A stretch of DNA of 64,000 bases, taken from positions 27,774,879 through 27,838,878 of the forward strand of contig NW_004624730.1 of assembly GCF_000247695.1 (NCBI RefSeq), given 5' to 3'. The notes beneath the pieces are model-generated. The model was not told the origin of the DNA. It ran no database searches and saw only the letters and a list, made by a program, of their open reading frames with translations. Positions 46,984 through 58,856 of the stretch are shown in pieces. Each line of letters opens with the position of its first letter. Positions within the stretch are counted from its first letter, which is position 1. The DNA is from Heterocephalus glaber (lineage: Eukaryota; Chordata; Mammalia; Rodentia; Bathyergidae). The position numbers were made by a program, and so were the translations under genes.

Positions 46984-48962
46984 ATGTCCAAGATGCCGGC
47001 CAAGAAGAAGAGCTGCTTCCAGATCACCAGTGTCACCACTGCCCAGGTAGCCACTAGCATTACCGAGGACACCGAAAGCCTGGACGACCCGGACGAGTCA
47101 CGCACGGAGGACGTCTCCTCTGAGATATTCGACGTATCTCGAGCCACAGACTATGGCCCTGAGGAGGTCTGCGAGCGCAGCTCCTCCGAGGAGACACTCA
47201 ACAATGTTGGGGATGCGGAGACTCCCGGGACCGTCTCCCCAAACCTCCTCCTAGATGGGCACCTGGCCATCGCCTCGGCTCCCGCCAACGGAGGAGGAGC
47301 CATTCTGGCTCGGAGCGTGGCTGGGGCGCTCGCCAGTACCGTGGCGGCGGCCGCCACTCCAGCCCCCGCCCCCGGGGCTCCGGGTGGCCCCCCGAGCGCT
47401 GGGTCCTCCGCCGGACCGGGAACTACAGCTCCGTCTCAGCCCCCCACCACTTGCAGTTCCCGTTTCCGCGTGATCAAGCTGGACCACGGGAGCGGGGAGC
47501 CCTATCGACGCGGCCGATGGACGTGTATGGAATACTATGAGCGGGATTCCGACAGCAGCGTCCTGACTAGGTCCGGGGATTGCATTAGACACAGCAATAC
47601 TTTTGACCAGACTGCAGAGCGGGACAGCGGCCTGGGCGCCACCGGAGGGTCTGTAGTGGTAGTGGTGGCCTCCATGCAGGGGGCGCACGGGCCCGACTCG
47701 GGAACTGACAGCTCCTTGACTGCTGTGTCACAGCTACCCCCGTCGGAGAAAATGAGCCAGCCCACTCCGGCCCAGCCGCAGAGTTTTAGCGTTGGGCAGT
47801 CGCAGCCGCCACCGCCGCCCGTAGGTGGGGCTGTGGCTCAAAGCTCGGTTCTGCTGCCGCCGTTTGCGGGAGCAGCTGCCGGGCAGCAGCCAATGATAGC
47901 AGCTGCCGCACAGCCAAGCCAGCTACAGGGAACTGGGCCCGGCGGCTCCCCTCCAGGACCGAGTGGACCAGGTCTGCCGCCTACGAATGTAACCCTGGCG
48001 CAGCCGGCTGCGTCCCTACCTCCGCAGCCGGTCCCAGCAGTCGGCGCTTCAGCGACGCAACATTCCCAGCAGTTCGCCTATCCCCAGCCTCCGATTCAGC
48101 CTGGCCATTTGCTGCCGGGCCAGCCCTCCGGCCAGAGTGAGTACTTGCAGCACCACGTGGCCGGCCTCCAGCCGCCGAGCCCTGCGCAGCCTTCCTCCAC
48201 CAGCGCCGGAGCGACCGCCTCTACTGCGGCTAACTTTCCCATGGGCTCTGGCCAGAATGCCTCTTCGGTAGGCGCGCAGATAAGGGGCACGTCTTCCCAG
48301 CCCAGTGAAGCTGTTACTGCGGGGCCGGGACTAGCACAAGGCGGGCAGGCCGCGCCTTGTCAGCCGGCTGGGGTGTCCCCAGCTGCTGTAGGAGGCATGG
48401 TGCAGCCGGGCAAGGGTCCTACGGGGGTCGGGCAGCCCCAGTCTCTGCCTCCGCAGCAGATCGGTGGCAGTGGTCAGCTGTCAGTCGTGCCTGGTGGCCC
48501 TCACACCGTGGTGCCCGGAGTTCCAAACGTGCCTGCAGCCGTACCCGCTCCAAGCGTGCCTAGTGTGTCTACCACTTCTGTTACTATGCCAAATGTACCT
48601 GCGCCTCTGGCCCAGTCGCAGCCGCTGAGCAGCCATACACCAGTCAGCAGGAGCAGCAGTGTAATCCAGCACGTTGGGCTGCCCTTAGCTCAAGGCACAC
48701 ACAGTGCGCCAACGAGTCTACCACAGTCTGACCTAAGTCAATTTCAGACTCAGACCCAGCCTTTAGTCGGGCAAGTTGACGATACTAGAAGAAAATCAGA
48801 ACCCCTACCTCAACCACCACTTTCTCTCATTGCTGAAAATAAGCCTGTTGTGAAGCCACCTGTTGCAGATTCTCTAGCAAACCCTCTTCAGCTAACACCT
48901 ATGAACAGTCTTGCCACCTCTGTGTTCAGCATAGCTATTCCTGTTGATGGGGATGAAGACAG
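46984..48962 (+). CDS. TSC22D2: TSC22D2, large first coding exon (TSC22 domain family protein 2)
   Basis: Encodes residues 1-659 plus two bases of codon 660 of a TSC22-family leucine-zipper protein. The frame is open further upstream, but only from a non-ATG codon at 46894; the ATG at 46984 sits in ttcaccATGt and gives the known N-terminus [17 protein letters not shown]. Residues 3-17 are the first conserved TSC22D box. An acidic/serine stretch (about 27-60) follows, then a second conserved box with RFRV at 160-163, GRW at 177-179 and EYYERD at 183-188. From about 250 to 590 the chain is low-complexity Pro/Gln/Ser/Ala/Gly with no fold expected. RRKSEP at 602-607 is a likely basophilic kinase site. 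The end, [11 protein letters not shown], is typical of the family. The donor AG|GTATGG at 48962/48963 ends the exon in phase 2. TSC22D long forms are known to bind NRBP1 and the WNK pathway; the zipper is in a later exon outside the window. Confidence 0.95.
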
Positions 48963-51900
48963 GTATGGAAATCTTTTATTTTAAATATTTGACAAAAATG
49001 CTTGGACAATTTAAGATGCAATTTTGGGAGGTTTTTTTTTAACTCTTTTATTTTTAAATATAAAACAGTTTATGTTTGGTAAAAATTGATTTAAATTGCT
49101 GAAGTAAAAATGTAATAAGAGTTGGTCTTGCCAGTTTTTTAAAAGCACTAGAATGAGTAGGGATGCAACACTTTATTCAAAAAGACAGATTTCAGCTTAA
49201 TATTATTTTGAAGGTGGTAGCTACTATGCTCTAGGGTAGGCCTTTTCTTAGAGATAACCAATCTTGTTTGAACACTTCTGGTAGTTTTGTTAGTGTGTGT
49301 TTTGATGCTAAGACGGAAGTTTTTTGTTTTTGTTTTTTTATAAGTTTTCAATTCCAGAAAACCAGAAAGCTTTCTGGTTATTAAAAAAAAAGGAAAGAAT
49401 CCATGTAAGGAATCTCCTCCTTTGTATCTGGAAAGGCTGGAGAGATAAAGGTGAAATGTCAAATTTGGGTTTTGAAGATCATTAATTATGAACTAAGTGC
49501 TCCCAAAGCTTCCCAGTGACTTCTCTAAGATAACTTTTTTGTTTAAGCAAAAAAATATATTGGAAAAATGCTTTTACCTTCTATAACTCTTTTTACTATC
49601 GGAAAGGGAAGTGTGAGATTCTTTCATAGTAGTAAAAACTTAAGCTCTTGAAATTAGTAATTTTATAGTAAAAGTGTAAACGTCAGTAGTTGGCTCCCTC
49701 TACGTAAGGGATGCTTTATTAATGGTTCAAGTAAAAACTGGTGTTTTGTTACACCATTTGCTATAACAGTTGATGTTTGACTTGGCTTAAGGAGAATTTT
49801 TGTGATTTTGAGGAAATACTACATGGAAGTTTGACATATATTGCAAATTTCTTAAAACTGACTTGTTACATTGTTTGCAAACTACATTTAAAAATTACAG
49901 AGAATATCTCATATTTTACAGTTCCACATTAACTTATTGGGATTTTTGAGGGGTTAGTTTTAGATATGTTAAAAGATCAAAACTTTTTATAGGTTCTAGA
50001 GTAATTGGTTTGTAGAAGAATACAATGTTATAATTCTTTTTCTTCCTATTTCTTAGTTTAACTTCCCATTTCTAATTAGCCTTATATTTTTGTTATATGC
50101 TTCTATTGGTTTGAAAAATGCTCACCAAAATTCATTCATCTCTGCTTTTTGTAATTCAAGTTCATCTTTTTTTGTAGGTGGGACTCTTATTCCACTTGAG
50201 AACTCTTAGAGAATACTGTAAATGAGCTCAGCTAGCCAGTTCTTGAGAGATTTTATATGGATGTGATCACCAAGTAAAGAATCTGATTCCACAAGCCAGT
50301 CAGAAAAATTCTTCTATTTTTCTGGTTGCTCCCATTTTCACACATAGGGACACACTTGAATAACTTGAAATAAACTTGTTTATTTTTTTACCTTTGCTAA
50401 TAGTCAACAGGAATAGTCAACAGGAATCTTCCTTTTTCTAGCCGCCAGAAGCCAGTTTTACCTGATAAGTTTGTAAATAACCTTTTGCTTACCTTTGTGT
50501 TCCTGTACATTGCCCCATATCTCTTAAAGAAATGACTGCTTTCCCAACCTCCTTTCCTTTCCTTAAACATATATGTCTATGGATGAAGAATACATTTTCC
50601 CTCCTCTCCACACCTCTCAGTTTATAGAGTATGTAGTTATACGCCTCAGAACCTTAATAGGATGATATGGCATGAAGCAGGGATGCATTTATTTTCCTTT
50701 TGTTGTATTAAAAGGAATCTCTTTACCAAACGTGAATGTTTGAACTACCAATTCTGTATCATTTTTATCCTTTCAGCAGTTAAGCTATGGTGCAAGTGCG
50801 CAGTCCCATTTTAAACGTGGCATTTCTCTCCCTCACCCCAATCTCTTAAAATCTGCATTGCTATTCAGATGTGTATCTGCAGTGTTTGTTATAGTCTTTC
50901 ATTGGTTATTAATTTAACATGTTAGTTTCCAAAATGTAATCTTACACATTTGATATTTTTGTCACTGGAACAACACACCTGGTGAAGGAATGAATCCATT
51001 AAGTAGAAACAGTATTTTTTTAAATGAAAAACTTTTGTAAAAGAGAGGACGTTTTAAAGTTTGATGCTTGAAATTAAGTAATACAGTTTTCCAGACATAT
51101 TTTTAAATTACCGAGATGAATACTTTGAGGGAACAGTACTAAAAATTTTAATATCATGATTTTGAGTCTCCTTAAATTTGCTACCATTTTATTTGCAGTC
51201 ATTCACATGTAAAATAAAGAAAATGGGAATGTGAGGTCAAGAGTAATTAAACTTTGTGAATAGGTTGACAAATTCATATCCTTAGAAAATATTATAAATA
51301 GCATGTTTTCTTTTTTTACAAAAAATAATTTAGGATTGCATTAGACAGTATTTTGAGAAATGGAAGGAAAATGGGAGATTAATAAACTCTTAAGTAGATT
51401 TTAGATTTATACATGGAAAATATCTCATGATTTTGGTTCCATTACCCAGTACAAATTACAGTCATTTATATTGAGTCTGGCCTTTGTTAATGCATCCTAA
51501 TATTGTCACATCTTTAAAAGGCCTAATGGTTGTATATGCAAAAAGTTTTCAGTTATCATTGCCTGACCATGTTATCTTTGTAGCCATTCTCATTAGAAAA
51601 GCACATAGTTAGTTGTTGAGACTTTTTCAGATTACTTTTGTGTAAACTAGTGAATGTAATGATGATTGAAAATGCAGTTTATGTTGTGTGGCCACTTCTA
51701 CAGTGATCCTTTAAAATTTTGTTTTGACTGTGTACACATTTAACACTCTTTTACTGTAAATGAGGAGAGGTATAAAATATTATTGGCCCTAAAAGGAGCA
51801 CAGTGCAGGTTGCTTTCCATAGATAACCAGCCAATGTGAACTAAGTAAGCTGCATTCCAGGAACTCTTATGAATGACTGCAATTGTGAACTGTCAACTGC

Positions 51901-52293
51901 TGCCCAAGACTGTTGAAAACCTGTTGTAAAGATCCCTTAGTGGCAGATATCTCTTTATCTTATTAATGGTTTTATTTATGTAGTTTGTTAATGACTACTG
52001 ATAAAATACTATAAATTGTGAATGCTAAGTGATGTGCTCTAGCATATGCTAGAAATATAACTTTTATACATATACATATTTTAATGGAGTCCGTTTTTTT
52101 TCCATTGAAATTTGAGGGCCTTGTGTCTGTTGATAGGCAGAATTGTCAACCTTTTGCTGTAAAATCTATAGGCACTTCTTAGAGCTATATTACTTGAAAG
52201 CCTTACTACATTTAAGTCTAAAATTGTGGAGTAATTTTGCTCCTCTGTCTTTACAGTTGATGTGTAAATCACACAAGAGGTGTATTATTCAGG
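48963..52293 (+). other. Proximal TSC22D2 intron 1, free of recognised SINEs
   Basis: Begins at the exon 1 donor. Reading through gives RYGNLLF and a stop at 48982-48984. No ID, B1, MIR or L1 landmark in 3.3 kb, unlike the rest of the window. AATAAA words occur (near 50368 and 51213) but without support as poly-A sites. Confidence 0.55.
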
Positions 52294-52384
52294 TCCTGGG
52301 GCTACAGATATAGGTAAAGATAGTGTGCTTGGCTAACATGATGACTCCTTGGATTCAATCCTCAGCACTACAAGAAAAGAAAAA
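52294..52384 (+). mobile_element. Older ID-type SINE
   Basis: tcctggggctacagatatag head, ggattcaatcctcagcactac end, A-rich tail with G. Confidence 0.6.
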
Positions 52385-54384
52385 GACACTAGTTTGGAAA
52401 TGGTGTGGTACTGGATTTATAGACCTATTACTTGCCTATTTGGAGTGGAGTTTATCTATTCTCTGCACCAGAGAGATTGAAAGCAGTCATGTTCTCTAGT
52501 CACTTCCATTAAGGAGAAGTATTCCCACCAAGGTAATGGTAAAAAATAAATCTCTTTCCTCATAAAGGAATAGGTTGGGAGAGTATAAAAGGATTTTGAC
52601 TTTTTTTTTTTTTTTTTTTTCTTAAAATGACAAGAGTTGGAGATGGGGAAATACAAAGTGTTAGCAAATAAGATGGAAGAAAATTAGTAAGAATTACCTG
52701 AAATATGGTCTTAAGGAATGGGAAAACTTGTAAATGATGAGGAATAGTGGTCTAATTTTTTCCTTGAATAAATTGTTTTAGATCAGTATCTATTTTGTTT
52801 TCTGAAGATACACTATTTATTTCTTAGTTGTATTACTCTAACTGAGGAAGAAGAAGCTTTACAAAAGCAGATCTTTCTGGTTGAAGTCTAGCCTAAATGA
52901 TATTCTCTAAGTATATTCCTTATAAATGAGAAAAGCAGATTTTTTAAAATTAGAAATTTTAATAGTTGACATTATTTATAGGACACGTTGCTGCAAAACA
53001 ATTGAATTGAAAAAAATCTTTTTAAGCTTATAGTTTTTCTTTAAACTCAACCAGTGGGCTTGTGACTTGAGACTATCATTTTAGAGTTTATAAAACTAAT
53101 CACTGCATTCACAAAGAATATACATAACTGAAACACTGACTTAATGTCTTTCCCACAGCAAATCTTTGACATACTAAATTACTCAATATTTATTATGTTC
53201 TTAATCTGACATTATTTAGGGCAAAAATAGGATATCTCCCATTAAGATTTAGGGGAGAATAGCCATTTTATATCATTACTATGCATCATTCCATGACAGT
53301 AATAAATATATTGTTTATACTTGAGTATTTATATTTAAGATATATTATTTGACAGCTTTATATTTAAAATATTTGCATAATTTCTACTTTTAAATCAGGT
53401 GAATTAACTTGCATATGTGCTACTCTGGATCTCTCAGATTTAAAACCCCAAATCAGACTTAATTATATGGTCTTATATTTTTTTGAACTCATATCAATAA
53501 TTGTTTTTAAAAGAGAGAATGAGTTCTTACCCTTTAAGTTGTACCCTTTATGTCGTGGTTAAGTGAAAATTGTGCAGATAACTGAGTTTAGTAATTTTGT
53601 TAGTGTTCACATATTAGAGTAGACTAGATAAGTAAGTGAAATCTGAATGTTAAGTTACTTAAAATCTTTTCTATAAGTTTTCACTACAATTTGGCTAAAG
53701 AGTATTGTATAAAGATAAACTCTGTGATTATTTTATAAATAATGCTGGCATAATATTTTAGGCTATTTCTATTGCACAAGTAAATTAATCTGTGAATAAA
53801 AGATTTCCAAAGTAAAACTTAAAGCCCATCAGTGTTTAAAATAGAACTAGAATTAAGTACAGTATTACCAACTAGATTTACGTGTTAATCCAAAACAAAT
53901 CCTTTATGTAGTTTAGCCTTTGAAAACAAAACAAATATAAAAAATGAGAGGGAATGCTCTTTTGATCCAGTAAAATCAGTAGTGTGTTTAATTATGTGTT
54001 AATGTATCTTATGAGTGATCATTTCAGACAGTGGCATTAAGAGCTAAACTAAAATTCACTATGCTATGCATTTGAAGCAATTAATGTAAGCTAGTTGCTT
54101 AGTCCTGTAAATCTTGTTTCCTCATGTGAAACAGAATAATACCTAGTTTGGAGAGTTTGGAAATACTGAGTTAGGTTTGCAAGTAATATGTGAATAATCA
54201 GTGACATATGATGACTGTGATGTATGCATGGTAGGCATACATCATAGAAATGTGAATATAGTATTTCCAAACTACTTTCTCGTATAGTCCCTTGTCATAC
54301 TACAAATTATTCTAAAAGTTTTCAGTTTTGATCTGCAACACTGTTTTAGGTTGGGCGTGATGGTGTAAGGATTAGAGCAAATTT
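52385..54384. other. TSC22D2 intron 1, AT-rich, little recognised
   Basis: Holds a run of about 20 T at 52601-52620, not attached to a SINE. A 5' B1 stub (ggttgggcgtgatggtg) lies at 54350-54366. No exon-like ORF. Confidence 0.45.
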
Positions 54385-54520
54385 TTCTGATCTTAGCATT
54401 TTCACCACTTTGCTGTAGTCTTTTGTCAAGTCATTACCTTCTCTCAGTTTTTCTCATTGGTGAAGGTAGAATTTGAGACTTGGTCAGATTTCAAGATTCC
54501 TTCTAACCCTGTTTAGTTCA
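54385..54520 (+). repeat. MIR SINE remnant
   Basis: tttgtcaagtcattaccttc and tctcagtttttctcattggtg, followed by caagattccttctaaccct, are in MIR order. Confidence 0.5.
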
Positions 54521-54689
54521 CACATTTAGATGAGTTTCATAAGAGAGCTGCCAGTTTAAACCTTTCTCTTATCAAACCCCTTTTTCCAGTAGGCCATTTT
54601 GTGATAAATTAAGTTTGCAAATGCTGATTAAGTATATTCAACGCCCAAGAAAACATTTAAACCAATAATATGTCAATGATTAAACTTCT

Positions 54690-55180
54690 TGTGCTCTCTG
54701 AGTAGTAAGTACTGGGACACAGAAATAAAACTATCCTGTCCTGTAAGATCTCAGGCTATATGAAAATTATTTTCACATGTGGTGAACTAAATATAAATGC
54801 TACTGGCAGCAATTTGGTGTTGGAAGGTAATAGACTGACTTCTCTTTGAAAGTCATTTTCAGCACATGTATTTGTATAGTTCAAAATTCAAAATAGGATA
54901 AATTGAAAGGCTCTTCTACATCTCTTCTCCAGCTACCCAGTTTCTCCTCAGAATCAATGCATTATTTGTGCGTTCTTCTGAGACTAACTTTGAACTGAAT
55001 CTTAAAAGGTTCATTCATATTAGATCACTTGATAAAGAGGAAGGGATGACTTTCCAAGCTTAGAGAGAAGACAGTATGTGTAATGACATAGAAGAGTGAG
55101 TATCTGTCATATTTGGAAAATGATACAATTAACAGGAACCAGAATGAAGGGCTTAATTAAATATGGTAAATTTAGGTTTC
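54690..55180 (+). repeat. L2 remnant
   Basis: gtactgggacacagaaataaa, ctatcctgtcctgtaagatc and the later gaggaagggatgactttcc stretch match L2 3' landmarks, with a unique gap between. Confidence 0.45.
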
Positions 55181-55599
55181 TATAATAAGTTTATGGTTGT
55201 TATTAAAGACATTTCTTGAAGTTCTTATTGTTAAAAGTAATATTTGTAACCATTCGGTACCCCCTTCAGTGATTATTATATTTTAAAGTAAAATCTTATG
55301 AAAAAAGTTTTGGTTCATGAGTACATGAAGCCTTGAATCCCAGAAATCAGAATTCTCATTCAGTAGAATATACTAGTTTGTTACACTTAGTTCTAAATTT
55401 AAGTATTGTTTGCCTTAGTAATAATACCTCAGTGGTGATGAAACACATTCTACCATAAGATTTACTGTAATCCTATGTTAAATACAAATCCGCCTTAATT
55501 GTCACACCCTGTATATATATAATCTCATTTGATCTTTTCGTCAACTTGTAAGGAAGTATTCCCATCAGCCTTTTATGGATTAAAGGCTGTGAGGATTCC

Positions 55600-55850
55600 A
55601 TAGCTATTTTTGTATTAATTTTTATTTTTATTAGTACATCTTTAAAGTGCATAATGGTTACATCCATGGTGAAGAATTGGTACATATGCATAACACATCT
55701 TAATTCTAAGTGTCCTTCCTCTTGTCCCCTTCCTCTCACTTTTCTCTCCCCCTATCTTTTGGTCCCTTTCCCACTCAAAAAAGATCTATCTCCCCGTTTC
55801 CTGTCTTCTATCCTTAATTTATTCTTTGGGTTCCTCATATGAAGAATAGA
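55600..55850 (-). repeat. Possible rodent L1 3' fragment, antisense
   Basis: ttattagtacatctttaaag..., then gtacatatgcataacacatc and a C/T-rich run (ccttcctcttgtccccttcc). Suggestive only. Confidence 0.3.
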
Positions 55851-55994
55851 TAGCTATTAATTGACAAATAATTAGACTCATACTCAGATCTTCAAGCCAG
55901 TGCTCTTGTATTTTCCAAGTTTTTTGGAATAAAGGAAAAGGACTGTATCCGTTGATGTGTTGTATCATAACCCCTTAAATGATATTTTAATTCT

Positions 55995-56080
55995 TTGTTT
56001 TTTTGGTACCGGGGATCAAACTTGGGTCCTTGCACTTGCACAGCAAGTGGCGAAACCACTGAGCTAAATCCCTCTCCTGG
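55995..56080 (-). mobile_element. ID SINE, antisense
   Basis: T-rich tail, ggtaccggggatcaaacttg, gagctaaatccctctcc. Confidence 0.85.
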
Positions 56081-57425
56081 TATTTTAATTCTTTATAATC
56101 TCTGGGTATTAATATTAGAGGTGACACTTGTTAATCTTGTTATATTTCCCTGGATTCTACCTAGAGATCTCCGAAGTTGACTTTTGACATATATAAAACA
56201 AAATCAAGGTATTCTCTGAGTTAAAGGCCCAAGTACCTAACCCTTTCAGCTTTTATAACTTAATTTTGGTATTTAAGTGTTTTTCCTCCTTGTTAGATTT
56301 ACCCTGCAAAGATAGTATCTTGCTAAATAAAGCAAGTAGCCATACATTAGATGCATTATATTCTTTTCTCATGTACTAGTTTTATATACTTGGAAATTAA
56401 CAGACTCTTTAGGATATAAACTCAGGGAGGAAAGAATACCTTTTGTTCAGTGGTTTTCAAAAAGATCTGCTATTAGAAAAGCAGCATTTTCATGTAGGTG
56501 CCTGAAATAAACTCAGTATAAGCCATACCTTAGTCTTTCCAAAAAAACCCTTCATTCTCATTCATTTTCTCTCCCTCTCTCTCTCTCTCTCTCTTCTGTC
56601 CCCAGTCCAGTGTTTAAATTGGGGGATGGGCGTTTGAAGATGGAATGGAGAATACTATCCTCTCCTCCTTTAGGAAAAGAGAATAAAAATGGAGACTGCC
56701 TTATTAGAAAACAGTACGCAAGGAAGTTAGAGCTGTGATGGTCATAGCAGCACATCTAGGTCTCCTCAGGACAGATGGTAGCTTTTAGACAAAGTAAGGA
56801 ATATGGTTCTTTGCTCCTTCATAGTTAGATGAATGTTCAAGTTGAGGCACAGTGTGGTTCCATGGGAAGTCCAAAGTCAGCATGGCCTCCTGGCTCATGC
56901 CTACCAGGAGTGGCCACAGTGCCCCCTCCTTTATGGGCCTAGCACTGACACCACTGTGCTGACCCTGTGCTGAATCTTGTGATAGACAAGCATCCACTCT
57001 TCTCTGCCCCAGTTTTCTGAGTCTGGCTTAGATGAGCTGGATACAGCTAGTCTCTGGCTGAACCATGAGAATGAATAGTTTGGCATATGGAGCTGGTTAC
57101 ATGGTGCTTATTAGCCCTTGCTGCCCCAGGAGATCCTGGTACGAGGAAGGAAGAGAAGGCTGGCGTCAACCCTGTTTGCCTTGGAGCAGCCTAAATCCCA
57201 ACTCCTGGGGCAGAGCTTGTGCTGTCTGTCTGGCCCTTAGGCTGCATTGAGTACATGGTCCCACCCATCCTACATGTTCTCACCAGCCTCAAGGGGCTTT
57301 ATGCGCAAGCTTTAACACACCTGCAGAGGGAGGTGGCACCCTGGGACCGAAACCAAGAGAAACATCCCAACAGGGAAAGAGAAGAGTGGCATCACTGCCT
57401 CCCAGCTTGGCCCCCAGCAGTGCTG
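56081..57425. other. Intron 1 DNA with a (CT)n repeat
   Basis: 56567-56594 is a CT dinucleotide run. 56830-57420 is more GC-rich than the rest of the intron and has overlapping ORFs of 61-115 codons on both strands, none recognisable. Confidence 0.45.
56567..56594 (+). repeat. (CT)n microsatellite
   Basis: About 13 CT units with one CC interruption. Confidence 0.9.
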
Positions 57426-57442
57426 AGATGCATCTTTAACAA

Positions 57443-57527
57443 TTTTGTTTTTGGCACTGGAGATCGAACTCGGGACCTTGCGCTTTCGAAGGAGGCAGCA
57501 GAACCACTGAGCTAAATCCCCGGCCCA
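57443..57527 (-). mobile_element. Young ID SINE, antisense, with perfect 17-bp target duplication
   Basis: ttttgtttttggcactggag to gagctaaatccccggccc. agatgcatctttaacaa flanks it at 57426-57442 and 57528-57544 without mismatch, so it is a recent insertion. Confidence 0.95.
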
Positions 57528-57544
57528 AGATGCATCTTTAACAA

Positions 57545-58156
57545 GCAAATGATTCAGATGTAGAAGCCCAGTGCCATAGTAAGGGCAAGCAGGTGGGTGG
57601 GTAGGTGAGTGGGACAGGAGACAGGTACTAACTAGAAGGGACAGAAAAGCTGTGAACAAAGGCCCAAAGGCCCTCGAGCTGCTTGGCTCTGTATTTAGAA
57701 CGGTAGTTTATATTGACATCAAATAAGTTGTTAGAAAACTGGTTTCACATTTTTTTTTTCTTGGACAGAAGAGGATTTGTGACCAAAACTGTAAAATTCT
57801 CTCATTTTTTTTTTACATTTTAGTTACCTCTTGATGCTTTTAGGTTTCATAGACTGTCACCTTGAAATGATCCTGTTAACAGAGTTTTCCTTGGGCCCTT
57901 AATCCCCTCAGTTTTTATACTATTCCAAAATAGTTTTCTTTGAGGAGCAGTGTTAGTATTTATAAATGTCTTTTCCTCCCCTGCCCAACTCTGAAGTTCT
58001 TGATTAGCTATGTTTCATAGACTTGACTCCTTTTAACAATGCCTGATCATCAGTATTTTCAGACTAACTTCTTGCTATTTGCTTTAAAAATCCTTTACTT
58101 CATAGATAACATCCCTGTTGAAGTAGTCCAGAAACAACAACCAAAACAAAAAACAC
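57545..58156. other. Intron 1 DNA, nothing recognised
   Basis: Contains a GTGG/GTAG-rich stretch at 57590-57620. No exon-like feature. Confidence 0.4.
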
Positions 58157-58240
58157 TTTTTTTTTGTGACCACACTGGTGATCACACCTTTGCCTTGTGC
58201 CTAGGCAAGTACTCTATCACTGAGTATATCCCCAGCCCAA
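58157..58240 (-). mobile_element. Older ID-type SINE, antisense
   Basis: T-run, gaccacactggtgatcacac, ctaggcaagtactctatcac, gagtatatccccagccc. Confidence 0.65.
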
Positions 58241-58660
58241 AATTTCATTTCTCATAATAAGACTTAGTCACTAGAATCTAGATTATGTAAATTTTTCTAT
58301 TGGGCATAGATAAATTGGCTCATTTTCTTTATATGTAGAAAAAGTGATTGTTAATTGTCATCTCTTGACATGTAAGGATATTCTGGTGTGTTTTTAAAGA
58401 TTTTTGGATCCATTTATTATATTTCACAAGTGCTCTTCACACCCCAAGAGTTAACATTAATTCTAGATATGTTCTGTTTTCACTTTACATTTAACTTACA
58501 AGAAACATTTTACTGTTATGCTGAAAAAAAATGCTGAGATTTCATTACTCAACTCTTATGTCTTCGAGACCAATTTATTTGGCACGTTAAATATTTATAT
58601 CCAAGTTAGAGGATCTGAAGTTCTTCTGCTAAACATTATCCTTATAAATATATTTGTCTT
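58241..58660. other. Intron 1 DNA, nothing recognised
   Basis: AT-rich; no landmark. Confidence 0.4.
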
Positions 58661-58746
58661 GGGCCGGGGATTTAGCTCAGTGGTTTCGCTGCCTGTTGCG
58701 CAAGCTCAAGGACCCGAGTTCAATCCCTAGTGCCAAAAAACAAAAA
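58661..58746 (+). mobile_element. ID SINE (left arm of an inverted pair)
   Basis: gggccggggatttagctcag head, gttcaatccctagtgcc end, short A-rich tail. Confidence 0.95.
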
Positions 58747-58761
58747 TTTATCTTTATTCTG

Positions 58762-58856
58762 TTTTTTTTTTTTTTTGGTTGGTACCAGGGATCGAACTCA
58801 GGACCTTGTTCTTGTGAGGCAGGTGGCAGAACCACTGAGCTAAATCCCTGGCCCAT
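58762..58856 (-). mobile_element. ID SINE (right arm of an inverted pair)
   Basis: Poly-T, ggtaccagggatcgaactca, gagctaaatccctggccc. It starts about 15 bases after the + strand copy ends. Confidence 0.95.

Larger units (their letters stand above)
45800..48600. other. CpG island
   Basis: An abrupt change from AT-rich DNA to GC-rich, CpG-dense DNA at about 45.8 kb. It covers the promoter, 5' UTR and most of exon 1, and fades toward the end of the exon. Confidence 0.9.

Noticed and set aside
46134..48672. Many long ORFs on the minus strand and in other + frames across exon 1
   Set aside because: GC-rich DNA has few stop codons, so these are shadows. They are rich in Arg, Ala, Gly and Pro with no domain, and they overlap a confident coding exon.
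50368..50374. AATAAA in intron 1 as a poly-A signal for a short TSC22D2 form
   Set aside because: AT-rich introns contain this word by chance. No supporting downstream GT-rich context stands out, and it is 1.4 kb past the exon.
54350..54366. B1-like head (ggttgggcgtgatggtg)
   Set aside because: Only about 17 bases match before the sequence departs; too short to call an element.
57219..57659. ORFs of 98 and 115 codons overlapping on opposite strands in intron 1
   Set aside because: Both cross the ID at 57443-57527, and their other parts have no recognised motif.
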